The notes under the pieces were generated by a model. The model ran no database searches and was not told the DNA's origin. It saw nothing but the letters and a program-made list of their open reading frames with translations. Source: Nonomuraea gerenzanensis (GTDB taxonomy: Bacteria > Actinomycetota > Actinomycetes > Streptosporangiales > Streptosporangiaceae). Taken from it: a DNA stretch of 64,000 bases. Below are positions 7,748 through 15,838 of the stretch, in pieces (the first letter of the stretch is position 1; every line of letters begins with the position of its first letter). The stretch covers positions 8,060,001 to 8,124,000 of the forward strand of contig NZ_CP084058.1 of NCBI RefSeq assembly GCF_020215645.1, given 5' to 3'. A program made the position numbers and the translations under genes.

Positions 7748-8061
7748 TGACCCTGCGGATCCTGGGCGAGCCCGGCCACCACCGGCCCGGCGCCGACACC
7801 AACCACTTCCTCGGCCGGTGCGCCGAATGCGACAGCCACTACATGGCGTCCATGAACCTCGGCAAGGTGCAGGACTGGTACGAGACCGGCCACTTCGACC
7901 AGACCAAGTACGAGGCGTACCGGCACCTGTGGGCGACCAGCGCCTACCGCTACAGCAGCGAGGACGTCGGCTGGCACGACGCCCCCGACGACCCGGACGT
8001 GGCCGAGTTCGTCGACCTGCTCAAGAAGGCGATGGCCGCCCGAGACGAGGTGGCCCGGTGA
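7747..8061 (+). CDS. Small protein with a single CxxC
   Basis: 104 residues, start overlapping the previous stop. It contains one CAECDSHYMAS motif near residue 25, too little for a full zinc ribbon alone, followed by helical acidic sequence (DVAEFVDLLKKAMAARDEVA). Part of the early operon. Function unknown. Confidence 0.65.
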   Translation: MTLRILGEPGHHRPGADTNHFLGRCAECDSHYMASMNLGKVQDWYETGHFDQTKYEAYRHLWATSAYRYSSEDVGWHDAPDDPDVAEFVDLLKKAMAARDEVAR

Positions 8062-8456
8062 CCACCATCCACCTGGACCCGGACGGGCCGCACAGCGACA
8101 CCTACACGCGGCAGGTCGCCGGCGCGTTCGCCGAGACGGTGCGCGTCCTCAACTACGCCACCCGCACTCAGGACGGTGTGCCGCACCCTGCCACCGTCAA
8201 CTCGGTGCTCGGCGACCTGCGCACCGGCATGCAGCGTATGGACCAGCTCCTGCGGCAGATCAACCAGCGTCTCCGCGACTTCGGCCAGGGCGACCTCGCC
8301 GACAGCCGAGAGCGTGACGTCGAGGACGTCGTCGGCTGGGCACGCGTCAGCATCCTGGAAGCCCTCGACAGGGCTTCGAGCTGCGCCGCGCACCTGGAAC
8401 GGGCGTTCAACGACACCTCCGGCCTCTACCTGCGCGACGACCAGGACGGTGCCTGA
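8058..8456 (+). CDS. Hypothetical helical early protein
   Basis: 132 residues from GTG 8058 with a 4-nt overlap. Mostly predicted helix (TVNSVLGDLRTGMQRMDQLL, then RQINQRLRDFG and ILEALDRASSCAAHLERAF). Helical proteins of this kind recur in actinophage early regions without known role. Confidence 0.65.
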   Translation: MTTIHLDPDGPHSDTYTRQVAGAFAETVRVLNYATRTQDGVPHPATVNSVLGDLRTGMQRMDQLLRQINQRLRDFGQGDLADSRERDVEDVVGWARVSILEALDRASSCAAHLERAFNDTSGLYLRDDQDGA

Positions 8457-8950
8457 TGACGCAGCCCAGGTGCGGCGAGAAGTGCGACGTCACCATCACG
8501 AACGTCCGCGTCGTTGGCCACCCGTCAGCGCGTCTCGTCCGCATCGCCGACGAGCACGGCGACACCTACGACATGCCGCCCCAAGCCGCCATCACGCGGC
8601 CGGGCCAGTACGACAACGACCGCGTCCGCGACATCCTCTCCCTGCTCGACAGCATGGAAGCCGAAGGCACCATCAAGCCGTCCGTCGCCAACGCCGTGCG
8701 CAGGAAGCTGGGCCTGCCGCCAAAGCACTGGCCGCCGCAGCCCGGCGACGTGTGGCACGACGGCTTCCCGTTCGGCGACTCGCTCTGGTTCGCTAGCCAC
8801 CACGAAGCAACCGGCGACAACCCCGACTGGCCCAGCCGGATCGTGATGACGAACATCATCGCTGGCACCGGCACGAAGACGCCCCAGGAACTGCTCGCGT
8901 ACGCCACCGAACTCTCGCTGGCCTACCGGCACCAGGACGGCTCATCGTGA
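8456..8950 (+). CDS. Hypothetical early protein
   Basis: 164 residues. The N-terminal half is beta-rich (CDVTITNVRVVGHPSARLVR, then IADEHGDTYDMPP). The C-terminal half contains WPPQPGDVWHDGFPFGDSLW, a short aromatic signature I do not recognise. It is translationally coupled (stop/start overlap) to the exonuclease gene downstream. Confidence 0.65.
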   Translation: MTQPRCGEKCDVTITNVRVVGHPSARLVRIADEHGDTYDMPPQAAITRPGQYDNDRVRDILSLLDSMEAEGTIKPSVANAVRRKLGLPPKHWPPQPGDVWHDGFPFGDSLWFASHHEATGDNPDWPSRIVMTNIIAGTGTKTPQELLAYATELSLAYRHQDGSS

Positions 8951-9807
8951 CTGCCGTCGAAGCACCGCCGCTCGGCGCCGGCGTCCACGACATCCCCCAC
9001 GACGCCTACATCTCCGACCCCGTGTCCGGCGGCAGCCTATCCAGCACCGGCGCGCGCAAACTCCTCCAGCCCGGCGGGCCCGCCAAGTTCCGCTGGGAGA
9101 AGGACCACCCGGAGCCGCCCAGGAAGACGTTCGACCTCGGCCACGCCGCCCACCAACTGGTGCTCGGCGCCGGGCCCGAACTCGAGCTCATCCCCGCCGA
9201 CGAGTGGCGCACCAAGGAGATCAAGGCCCAGGTCGCCCGGGCTCGGGAGCGCGGCGCGGTGCCGCTGCGGCCCGCCGACTGGCAGATGGTGCACGGCATG
9301 GCCGACGCCATCCGCCGCCACCCCGTCGCCTCCCGCCTGTTCGAACCCGGCGCCGGCCAGGCCGAACAGAGCCTGATCTGGCAGGACAGCGAGAGCGGCG
9401 TGTGGCGGCGTGCCCGGCCCGACTGGCTGCGGCCCGGCACCGACCGGCTCATCTGCTGCGACTACAAGACCACGATCAGCGCCGCCGACGACGCCATCGC
9501 CAAGACGGTCGCCAACCTCGGCTACCACCAGCAGGACGCCTGGTACGTCGACGGGCTCCAGGCGCTCGGCCTCGACGACCAGCCCGCGTTCCTGTTCGTG
9601 CTGCAGGAGAAGGCGCCGCCGTACCTGATCCGCATCGTGCAGCTCGACCCCGACGCCGAATGGGCCGGCCGGCGGCTCAACCGCCGCGCCATCGACATCT
9701 ACGCCGCCTGCACCGCCACCGGCATCTGGCCGGGCTACGACCCCGAGATCGGCCTCATCTCCCTGCCCCGCTGGGCGTCCATCGCCACCTTCGAGGAGAG
9801 CCTGTGA
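8947..9807 (+). CDS. RecE/ExoVIII-like PD-(D/E)XK exonuclease
   Basis: 286 residues from GTG 8947. The opening SGGSLSSTGARKLLQPGG and the GHAAHQLVLG segment are typical of phage exonucleases of the YqaJ/RecE (PDDEXK) superfamily. The catalytic core is visible as RARPDWLRPGTDRLICCDYK followed by TT: the D-x(n)-D-x-K pattern for metal-dependent nucleases, with a QQDAWYVDGL helix behind it. It would resect dsDNA ends to give 3' overhangs for annealing. The gene immediately downstream is placed where a single-strand annealing partner normally sits. Confidence 0.8.
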   Translation: MTAVEAPPLGAGVHDIPHDAYISDPVSGGSLSSTGARKLLQPGGPAKFRWEKDHPEPPRKTFDLGHAAHQLVLGAGPELELIPADEWRTKEIKAQVARARERGAVPLRPADWQMVHGMADAIRRHPVASRLFEPGAGQAEQSLIWQDSESGVWRRARPDWLRPGTDRLICCDYKTTISAADDAIAKTVANLGYHQQDAWYVDGLQALGLDDQPAFLFVLQEKAPPYLIRIVQLDPDAEWAGRRLNRRAIDIYAACTATGIWPGYDPEIGLISLPRWASIATFEESL

Positions 9808-10949
9808 CCAACAACAGCCCCGCCACGATCAACCTGCCCGCCCCGGCCAGGGTCGGCCAGGCCACCGCCGTCGAACAGTCCCGCGCCGTCGCCGAAGTGC
9901 ACGCCGCCATGGTGATGGCCCGCCAGTATCCGCGCCGGGTGGATGCGGCCGTCGCCGAGATGGAGCGGTGCTGCCAGCAGCCGTCCCTGGCCAAGCGGGC
10001 GTTCTTCCGCTTTTCCCGCGGCGGCGAGACCGTCACCGGCCCGTCCATCCACCTGGCGCGCGAGCTGGCCCGCTGCTGGGGGAACGTGCAGCACGGCCTG
10101 GCCGAGATGTCGCGCGACGACCAGCACGGCCAGTCGGAGATGCAGGCGTTCGCGTGGGACGTCGAGACGAACAGCCGCGTCTCCTCGACGTTCATCGTCC
10201 CGCACAAGCGCGACACCCGCAGCGGCGTCAAGGCGCTGGTCGACATGCGCGACATCTACGAGAACAACACTAACAACGGGGCCCGGCGCGTCCGCGAGTC
10301 CATCTTCGCGGTGCTTCCGTCCTGGTTCGTGGAGCGGGCCAAGGACCTGTGCAACGCGACCATCGAGAAGGGCGACGGGGCGCCGCTGGAGAAGCGGGTT
10401 GACGAGGCGGTCGCGGCGTTCGCCTCCGGCGGCATCACCCAGGACCAGATCGAGCGCAAGCTGGGGCGGCCGGTGGCCCGGTGGACGGCGCAGGACGTCG
10501 CCCAGTTGGAGGTCATCTTCACGAGCCTGCGCCGCGGCGAGGTGACGAAGGACGAGGAGTTCCCGCCCGACCGGGTCACCAGCTCCGACATCCCCGCCGG
10601 GGATGCCAAGCCGGCGCCCGTCCAGCCGCCCGCACCGGCCGAGACCGAGCCTCCTTCAACCCCGGCCGCCGGCGCGGCCACCGAAGCGGCACCCGAATCG
10701 CCGGAGAAGCGGGAGGCGGGCGAGCAGCAGGTGCGCGACCTGTTCGACCATCTCGACACGAAGATCCCCAACAAGACGCGCCTCGACGACCTGACAGTCC
10801 TGTTCAGCCGCCGCGTCACCGCGCTCGCCGACCTGGGCGACAGCGAGCTCGCCGACCTGGCCCAGCTGCTGGCCGACTGCGGCGGCAAGACCGCTGCGTG
10901 GCAGGCGGCCGTGGACGCCCAGCGGCAGCAGGCGGGAGGCCAGGCATGA
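9804..10949 (+). CDS. Candidate single-strand annealing / recombination protein
   Basis: 381 residues from GTG 9804, coupled to the exonuclease gene. The N-terminal 200 residues contain AFFRFSRGGETVTGPSIHLA, RELARCWGNVQHGL, and FAWDVETNSRVSSTFIVPH, then DMRDIYENNTNNGARRVRES. I remember this arrangement as a conserved actinophage/siphophage family next to exonucleases; RecT-type annealing activity is inferred from that position, not from a catalytic motif. Residues about 270-310 are a Pro/Ala linker, and the C-terminus is a small helical domain. Confidence 0.6.
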   Translation: MTNNSPATINLPAPARVGQATAVEQSRAVAEVHAAMVMARQYPRRVDAAVAEMERCCQQPSLAKRAFFRFSRGGETVTGPSIHLARELARCWGNVQHGLAEMSRDDQHGQSEMQAFAWDVETNSRVSSTFIVPHKRDTRSGVKALVDMRDIYENNTNNGARRVRESIFAVLPSWFVERAKDLCNATIEKGDGAPLEKRVDEAVAAFASGGITQDQIERKLGRPVARWTAQDVAQLEVIFTSLRRGEVTKDEEFPPDRVTSSDIPAGDAKPAPVQPPAPAETEPPSTPAAGAATEAAPESPEKREAGEQQVRDLFDHLDTKIPNKTRLDDLTVLFSRRVTALADLGDSELADLAQLLADCGGKTAAWQAAVDAQRQQAGGQA

Positions 10950-11461
10950 CCATCCAAGACGCCACTGCCATCCAGCCGCCGGCGCACGGCGGCGACCCCG
11001 AGGTGATAGCCGACTTCGAGTCCCGCATCGAGTCCCTCACCGAGCAGGCTGAGCAGCTCGCCGGCGAGCGGTCGAAGGCGCTCCAGGAGATCGCCTCCCT
11101 GGAGGTGTTCGCGGAGGGCTGCATGCAGCGCGGACTCAAGCTCCGGGCCGTGATCGCCCGCTACCGCGAACACCTCGAAGCCGAGCTCGCCACCCCTGCA
11201 GGGGATCCGGCCGACGAGCACGGCAACGTACAGACGGCCCTGATCCCGAGGCCGCGCACCCGCTACCCGCTCGTCCACCTGCCCGGCGTCACCACCCCGC
11301 ACCTGGGCTGTGTCGGCTGCGGGACACCGCTGCGGGAGGCGACCGCCGCCGAAGTCGAAGCCATCACCGGCGGGCAGGCGCTGCACCCGCGCTGCCCCAA
11401 GTGCACCGCGCCGACGCGTATCGGCGCCACCCCGTACCCGTCTGAGCCGCGCACCGCCTGA
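10946..11461 (+). CDS. Coiled-coil protein with C-terminal zinc ribbon
   Basis: 171 residues. Residues about 20-80 form a likely coiled coil (IESLTEQAEQLAGERSKALQ). The C-terminal third has GCVGCGTPLREA ... HPRCPKCTAP, four cysteines in two CxxC pairs that fit a zinc ribbon. It may bind nucleic acid or a replication partner. Located between the recombination and nucleotide-metabolism genes. Confidence 0.65.
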   Translation: MTIQDATAIQPPAHGGDPEVIADFESRIESLTEQAEQLAGERSKALQEIASLEVFAEGCMQRGLKLRAVIARYREHLEAELATPAGDPADEHGNVQTALIPRPRTRYPLVHLPGVTTPHLGCVGCGTPLREATAAEVEAITGGQALHPRCPKCTAPTRIGATPYPSEPRTA

Positions 11462-11489
11462 CCGGCGCGCCATCCGCAGAGGACCTTTC

Positions 11490-12026
11490 ATGAGCTACTT
11501 CACCGCCAACCTCACCCCCGTCGAAGAGGCCATCCGCGACGAACGCAGACGGCAGGACGCCAAGTGGGGCGAGCAGAACCACCCCGACGGCACCGGCCGA
11601 CCCGGCGACCTGGCCGCCGCCGAGCAGGCGCGCGCCGCCTGTCAGGCCAACGGGCCGACCGAGGACAACTGGCGCGACATCCTCGAGGAGGAGGTGCGGG
11701 AGGCGTTCGCCGAGACCGGCTTCACCACGCTGCGCGCCGAACTCGTCCAGGTGGCGGCCGTGGTCGTCAACTGGGTCGAGTCGATGGACCGCCGCCGCGC
11801 CGCCGCCATCCAGGCGCACCAGTACGACGAGCTCATCTTCGGCGGCTTCGTCTGCGTGACCTGCACCCCCAACTGGGAGACCGGCGACGACCCCGACGAC
11901 AACGTGGCCTGGCCGTGCCAGGCGCTGCGCGACGTCGGCGTCACCAACGAGGACGCGATCGCCATCATCAAGGCCCGCCGCGCCGAGATCGAGCGCCGCG
12001 CGGCGAGAGAGGCGGGCGCGCGATGA
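11490..12026 (+). CDS. MazG-like NTP pyrophosphohydrolase family protein
   Basis: 178 residues, ATG with GAGGA upstream. The N-terminal half reads ERRRQDAKWGEQNHPDGTG, NWRDILEEEVREAFAETGF and then LRAELVQVAAVVVNWVESM. The EEExxE-type acidic helix and the ELVQVAAV helix are the signature of small MazG-like proteins of actinophages, which hydrolyse NTPs or dNTPs. The C-terminal part (CVTCTPNWETGDDPDDNVAW) is an added domain with a CxxC. A second MazG-like gene is at 14146. Confidence 0.7.
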   Translation: MSYFTANLTPVEEAIRDERRRQDAKWGEQNHPDGTGRPGDLAAAEQARAACQANGPTEDNWRDILEEEVREAFAETGFTTLRAELVQVAAVVVNWVESMDRRRAAAIQAHQYDELIFGGFVCVTCTPNWETGDDPDDNVAWPCQALRDVGVTNEDAIAIIKARRAEIERRAAREAGAR

Positions 12027-12400
12027 CCACCACCCCGCAGGTCGTCCTCGACCTGGCCCCTGGCGCCGTGCTGGCCCGCGCCGCCGACATCATCAAGGCG
12101 AACGGCATCGCCCGCAACGACTACTACCACCCCGACACCGACGACCCGCGCGCCTGCCCCGTCTGCGTGCTCGGCGCGATCGCCGTCGCCTGCGGCTTCC
12201 ACCCCGACGCCTGGAACCACGACAACGCCGATCTCCCCTTCAACCCGGCGTACGCCGCCGCCGACGCGCTCATCGACTACCTCGGCCTCGACCCCGGCCC
12301 CGCCTACGACGAGACGGTCGGCTCCTGGTCCGACGACAACGACCTGGTCCGGGTGGTCGCCGAGCTGCGCGCCGCCGCCAGAGAGGCGGCCAGCGCATGA
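12023..12400 (+). CDS. DUF6197-like protein
   Basis: 125 residues, 4-nt overlap with the previous gene. VLARAADIIKANGIARNDYY, then CPVCVLGAIAVACGF and AADALIDYLGLDP match the layout of DUF6197 (C-x-x-G-A-I motif after a helix), a family common in actinobacteria and their phages with no known activity. Confidence 0.65.
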   Translation: MTTTPQVVLDLAPGAVLARAADIIKANGIARNDYYHPDTDDPRACPVCVLGAIAVACGFHPDAWNHDNADLPFNPAYAAADALIDYLGLDPGPAYDETVGSWSDDNDLVRVVAELRAAAREAASA

Positions 12401-12708
12401 GCACTTACCTCGTCTGGTCGAACCACCACCACGCCTACTGGGGCGCCAGCGGCGGCTACACCACCAACTGGCTGACCGCTGGCCGCTTTAACAGTGAGCA
12501 GGCGGCCGAGCGATGCAGTCGCCGCACATGGGAGCCTGGCAAGCCGCCGCCCGAGGTGATGATCCTCGCCCCGGACAGCGAGCGGGACTCCTTCCACATC
12601 GCCGAGCTGTGCGCCATCCCTGCCCAACTCCAGGAACTCATTCGCAAGGCGACTCGGGCCGCCATCCGTGAGCGCAACGCGAGAGAGACGGTGGCCGTCG
12701 ATGCCTGA
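12397..12708 (+). CDS. Hypothetical early protein
   Basis: 103 residues with an aromatic, histidine-rich start (YLVWSNHHHAYWGASGGYTT) and a basic C-terminal helix (LIRKATRAAIRERNARETV). Coupled to both neighbours. Similar short phage proteins starting with a YLVW strand are familiar, but no function is known. Confidence 0.65.
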   Translation: MSTYLVWSNHHHAYWGASGGYTTNWLTAGRFNSEQAAERCSRRTWEPGKPPPEVMILAPDSERDSFHIAELCAIPAQLQELIRKATRAAIRERNARETVAVDA

Positions 12709-12967
12709 CCTGGCCTTCCTCATCCCGCCCGTCCTCATGCTCGCCGCCGGCCTCGGCGCGTGGAGCATCACCCGCGGCTTCTACCGCGAACAGATCACCT
12801 GGCTGGAGCACGGCCTGAACGTGGTCCGCGACCACCGCGACCACCTGCTTACCACGCTCGGCCACCTCACCGCCGCCGTCGCAGACCCCGCCCTCAACCT
12901 CGATCGCGCCGTCGCCGACGCCGAGAACGCCATCGACGGGAGGTCGTCGTGGACGCGAGCCTTCTGA
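12701..12967 (+). CDS. Small membrane protein
   Basis: 88 residues with one N-terminal membrane span (LAFLIPPVLMLAAGLGAW) followed by a long helix that could be cytoplasmic (ITWLEHGLNVVRDHRDHLLT). The next gene also encodes a short single-span protein, so the two may act together at the membrane. Confidence 0.65.
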   Translation: MPDLAFLIPPVLMLAAGLGAWSITRGFYREQITWLEHGLNVVRDHRDHLLTTLGHLTAAVADPALNLDRAVADAENAIDGRSSWTRAF

Positions 12968-13164
12968 CCCTCACCGCGTGCGCCATCGCCGCCCTGGCCG
13001 CCGCGATCGTCTACCGGTACCGGCCGTCCGCGCGGGCCCGCCGCAACCAGCTCCGCGTCGTGCGAGCCCTCCACGCGCAGCGCCTCGAAGTCGAGCGCTA
13101 CGCCGAGCAGCAGCGACTCCGTATCACCCGCGAGGCCAGGGCCGGCAAGGACGGTGCCGCATGA
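12949..13164 (+). CDS. Small membrane protein
   Basis: 71 residues from GTG 12949, preceded by GGGAGG. An N-terminal span (LLTLTACAIAALAAAIVY) is followed by a basic helix rich in arginine. It overlaps the previous gene by 19 nt in another frame, a tight arrangement typical of this operon. Confidence 0.6.
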   Translation: MDASLLTLTACAIAALAAAIVYRYRPSARARRNQLRVVRALHAQRLEVERYAEQQRLRITREARAGKDGAA

Positions 13165-13706
13165 GCCCGCGCGTGTACGGCCTCGACCTCAGCCTCACCG
13201 GCGCCGGCATCGCCTCCAGCGCCGGCTGGAGCGACAGCATCGGCCGCGTCGGCGTCACCAGCATGCCGCTAGCCGAACGCGACCTCGCCATCTACCAGCT
13301 CGCCCACGAAATCACCGAGCTCATCGGCGCCACCGCAGACCTGGTGCTCATCGAAGCGCCCGCCTACTCCCGCTCCAACGGCGGAGCCCACGAACGGGCC
13401 GGCCTGTGGTGGCGGGTCGTGCACCGGCTGCACGGCTGGCAGATCCCGGTCGCCGAAGTGCTGCCGCACCTGCGCGCCGTCTACGCCACCGGCAAGCACA
13501 CCGCGAAGAAGACCGAGGTCGTGGACGCGGTCGCCCGCCGCTGGCCCAAGTGGGAGACCGGCGGCGACGACAACCGGGCCGATGCCGTCGTGCTGATGGC
13601 GATGGGCCTCGACCACCTCGGCCACCCGCTCACCGCGATGCCGGTCAAGCATCGGGCCGCGCTCGAGCGGGTGGCCTGGCCGGAGATGGTGATGATCCCG
13701 TGCTGA
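13161..13706 (+). CDS. RuvC-like Holliday-junction resolvase
   Basis: 181 residues. It has the RNase-H-fold acidic motifs of RuvC: GLDLSLTGAG (first Asp, about residue 8), DLVLIEAPAYSRSNGG (Glu, about 66) and GGDDNRADAVVLMAMGLDH (Asp pair, about 137-141). Size and motif spacing fit bacteriophage resolvases that cut branched DNA during recombination or before packaging. It belongs with the exonuclease and annealing genes upstream. Confidence 0.85.
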   Translation: MSPRVYGLDLSLTGAGIASSAGWSDSIGRVGVTSMPLAERDLAIYQLAHEITELIGATADLVLIEAPAYSRSNGGAHERAGLWWRVVHRLHGWQIPVAEVLPHLRAVYATGKHTAKKTEVVDAVARRWPKWETGGDDNRADAVVLMAMGLDHLGHPLTAMPVKHRAALERVAWPEMVMIPC

Positions 13707-14149
13707 CCGCCAGCCTCGACCCGCAGTACGCCCTCGAACGCGTCCTCGCCGTCAATGAGGAGCTGTACAAGAAGTGGCGGACCCGGCCGCCCAAGCAGCA
13801 GCCGATCGACGTGCTCGTCTTCGCCGACCCCGACCCGCTCACCCCCGCCGAGGAAGACCGCGCACGCAAGGTCGTGGCCGGCGTGGCGGTCGGGCTCGAC
13901 GCCGACGCCGACGCCCTCGCCGACGTGCTCGACATGCTCGGCCTCCTCCCCGCCAAGCCCGCCCCCGCCGCCGCGGCGCCGAAGCGCCGCTACGGGCAAT
14001 GCCCCGAATGCCGGCGCACATCCATTCCGCTGCGCAAGAACGGGCTGCTGGTCGGCCACTCCCGCATCCACTACGTGCCCGTCGCCCAAGCCCGCTGCGA
14101 CGGCGGCGGCGCCCCACCCCTCCGGCGAACCGGGAGGAGAGCAGCGTGA
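13700..14149 (+). CDS. Hypothetical protein with CxxC and His residues
   Basis: 149 residues, start taken as GTG 13700 overlapping the resolvase stop. The N-terminal half is acidic (DPLTPAEEDRARKVVAGVAV), followed by an Ala/Pro linker and a C-terminal CPECRRTSIPLRKNG ... HSRIHY segment that could be a degenerate zinc finger. Function unknown. Confidence 0.55.
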   Translation: MLTASLDPQYALERVLAVNEELYKKWRTRPPKQQPIDVLVFADPDPLTPAEEDRARKVVAGVAVGLDADADALADVLDMLGLLPAKPAPAAAAPKRRYGQCPECRRTSIPLRKNGLLVGHSRIHYVPVAQARCDGGGAPPLRRTGRRAA

Positions 14150-14493
14150 GCACCGAAAACGCTTTGTGGCAGCACGTGCGCAACGTGCTCGCCTGGGTTG
14201 ACGAGGCCAACCCGCGCACCAGCCACGAGATCTCCATGCGCCTCCTGAAGGTCTCGGAGGAGGCCGGGGAGGTCGCGTCCGCCTACATCGGGTGGACCGG
14301 CCAAAACCCTAGGAAGGGCCACACGCACAGCGTCGACGACGTGATCGCCGAATGCTTTGACACTGCCGTCACCGCGCTGGTTGCCGCGGCCACGCTCGCC
14401 GGCGACATCGCCGCCGCGCAAGCCGCCCTCGGGCAGCATCTGGCCCGGCGCGGCCCCCGCCTGGCCGTTCTCGTCGAAGGAGCCACCCCGTGA
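14146..14493 (+). CDS. MazG-like family protein
   Basis: 115 residues from GTG 14146 after GGGAGGAG. RLLKVSEEAGEVASAYIGWT followed later by VDDVIAECFDTAVTALVAA is the two-helix metal-binding pattern of MazG-like pyrophosphatases (E-E-x-x-E and D/E-x-x-D). It would hydrolyse (d)NTPs or an alarmone. It is the second MazG-like gene of this operon and closer to the canonical motif than the one at 11490. Confidence 0.75.
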   Translation: MSTENALWQHVRNVLAWVDEANPRTSHEISMRLLKVSEEAGEVASAYIGWTGQNPRKGHTHSVDDVIAECFDTAVTALVAAATLAGDIAAAQAALGQHLARRGPRLAVLVEGATP

Positions 14494-14732
14494 ACACGAT
14501 CACCAAGGCCGCGTGCACCGCGCCGGCGTGGCTGAACTGGATCAGGCCCTGGTACGTGGGCGTCGTCCTCACCGGCGGCCACTTCGAAGGCCACATCTAC
14601 CCGGACTGCGAGCGGCTGCTGCGCATCACGTCCGAGCCGCAGGAAGGCGCCGGCTGGCTCGACCCCGCCGACCCGCGCACCTGCGGCTCGTGCCAGGAGC
14701 GGCACGACGCTGGAGAGGAGCCGCCGCGATGA
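14490..14732 (+). CDS. Small protein, possible zinc-binding
   Basis: 80 residues from GTG 14490. It has cysteines at about residues 9 and 40 and a C-terminal CGSCQERHDAGE, so three to four possible ligands. It is coupled to dnaN downstream by a 4-nt overlap. Confidence 0.6.
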   Translation: MNTITKAACTAPAWLNWIRPWYVGVVLTGGHFEGHIYPDCERLLRITSEPQEGAGWLDPADPRTCGSCQERHDAGEEPPR

Positions 14733-15838
14733 AAATCTCCGTCGAACCGAAGCTGCTCGCCGACACGGTGGCATGGGCGGCCAGCGTGCTGCCCAACCAG
14801 GCCGGCCACCCCATCCTCAGCGGCATTCACTTCGAGGCCGCAGACGGCAGTGACGCGGTCACCATCAGCGCCACCGACAACGACGTCTCCGTGCGCGCGA
14901 CCATCGCGTGCAACGAGGTCGCCGAACCGGGGCGGGCGCTGCTGCCCGGCCGGGTGCTCAACGAGGCGGTCAAGACCCTGCCCGGTCGCCGATATGTCAG
15001 CATCGCTGCAGGCGAGCGGGAGACCACCTTCCAGTGCGGGCGGGCGGAGTTCTCGCTGCCCATCATGGCCGTGAAGGACTTCCCGGCACTACCCGAGCCG
15101 GCCACCACGGTCGGCTCGGTCGGCGCCAAGGAGCTGGCCGAGGCGGTTGCGCAGGTAGCACCGGCCACCGCGCACCACAGCTCCACGCCCATGTACGTGG
15201 TGGTGCGCCTCGCCTTCGAAGGCGAGATCCTGACGTGCGTCGGCACCGACTCCTATCGGATCGCCACCAGCCGCACCACCTGGACCCCGGCCCGGCCCGG
15301 GCCGGTCACGGCGGCGCACGCGGCAGCAGTGTCGCTGCGAGACCTGCTGCGGGGCTTCGCCGACGGCGAGGCCGCCATCGGCCTCAACGAGAGCCTGCTG
15401 TCCCTGACCGGTGACGGCCGCACCGCCACCATCCGCCTGATCGCCATCGAGCAGTACATCAACTACCAGGGCGGCATGAGCATCACCTTCCCGTCCTGGG
15501 CCGAGGCCGACCGCGCGGACCTCCTGGAAGCCGCCAAGCGGGTGGCCCTGTTCACCAGCAAGGACGAGGCGGTCTATCTCACGCTCACCGACGATGCCAT
15601 CCACATCGGCGGCGGCACCGGACAGATCGGCAAGGGCAGCGACGTCATCGACTGCCGCTTCGACGGCGACGAGGCGATGACGCTCAAGTTCCAGCCGCAG
15701 TTCCTGGCTGACGCGATCAGCGCCGTGCACACCGATCGCGTGCGCATCGGGGTGCTGGCTCCCCACCGGCCCTGCCTGCTGGCCAGCACCGACGAGCAGT
15801 ACCGCTACCTGTGCATGCCACTGCGGGCGGACTCATGA
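14729..15838 (+). CDS. dnaN: DNA polymerase III sliding clamp (beta subunit) homologue
   Basis: 369 residues, the usual length of a bacterial beta clamp. Recognisable features: an N-terminal LADTVAWAASVLPNQAGHPI with LSGIHFEA, the domain-1 strand GRALLPGRVLNEAVKTLPG, the second-domain start CVGTDSYRIATSRT, and the C-terminal strand ending RPCLLASTDEQYRYLCMPLR, all typical of DnaN (the ending LMPLR is the clamp's hallmark). A phage-encoded clamp would recruit host DNA polymerase III to prophage replication. It fits with the primase-helicase at 19431 and the origin-like region at 22105. Confidence 0.9.
   Translation: MKISVEPKLLADTVAWAASVLPNQAGHPILSGIHFEAADGSDAVTISATDNDVSVRATIACNEVAEPGRALLPGRVLNEAVKTLPGRRYVSIAAGERETTFQCGRAEFSLPIMAVKDFPALPEPATTVGSVGAKELAEAVAQVAPATAHHSSTPMYVVVRLAFEGEILTCVGTDSYRIATSRTTWTPARPGPVTAAHAAAVSLRDLLRGFADGEAAIGLNESLLSLTGDGRTATIRLIAIEQYINYQGGMSITFPSWAEADRADLLEAAKRVALFTSKDEAVYLTLTDDAIHIGGGTGQIGKGSDVIDCRFDGDEAMTLKFQPQFLADAISAVHTDRVRIGVLAPHRPCLLASTDEQYRYLCMPLRADS

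Noticed and set aside
9804..10949. Firm call as RecT or ERF
   Set aside because: I could not see the defining motif of either family. The annealing role is inferred from position beside the exonuclease.
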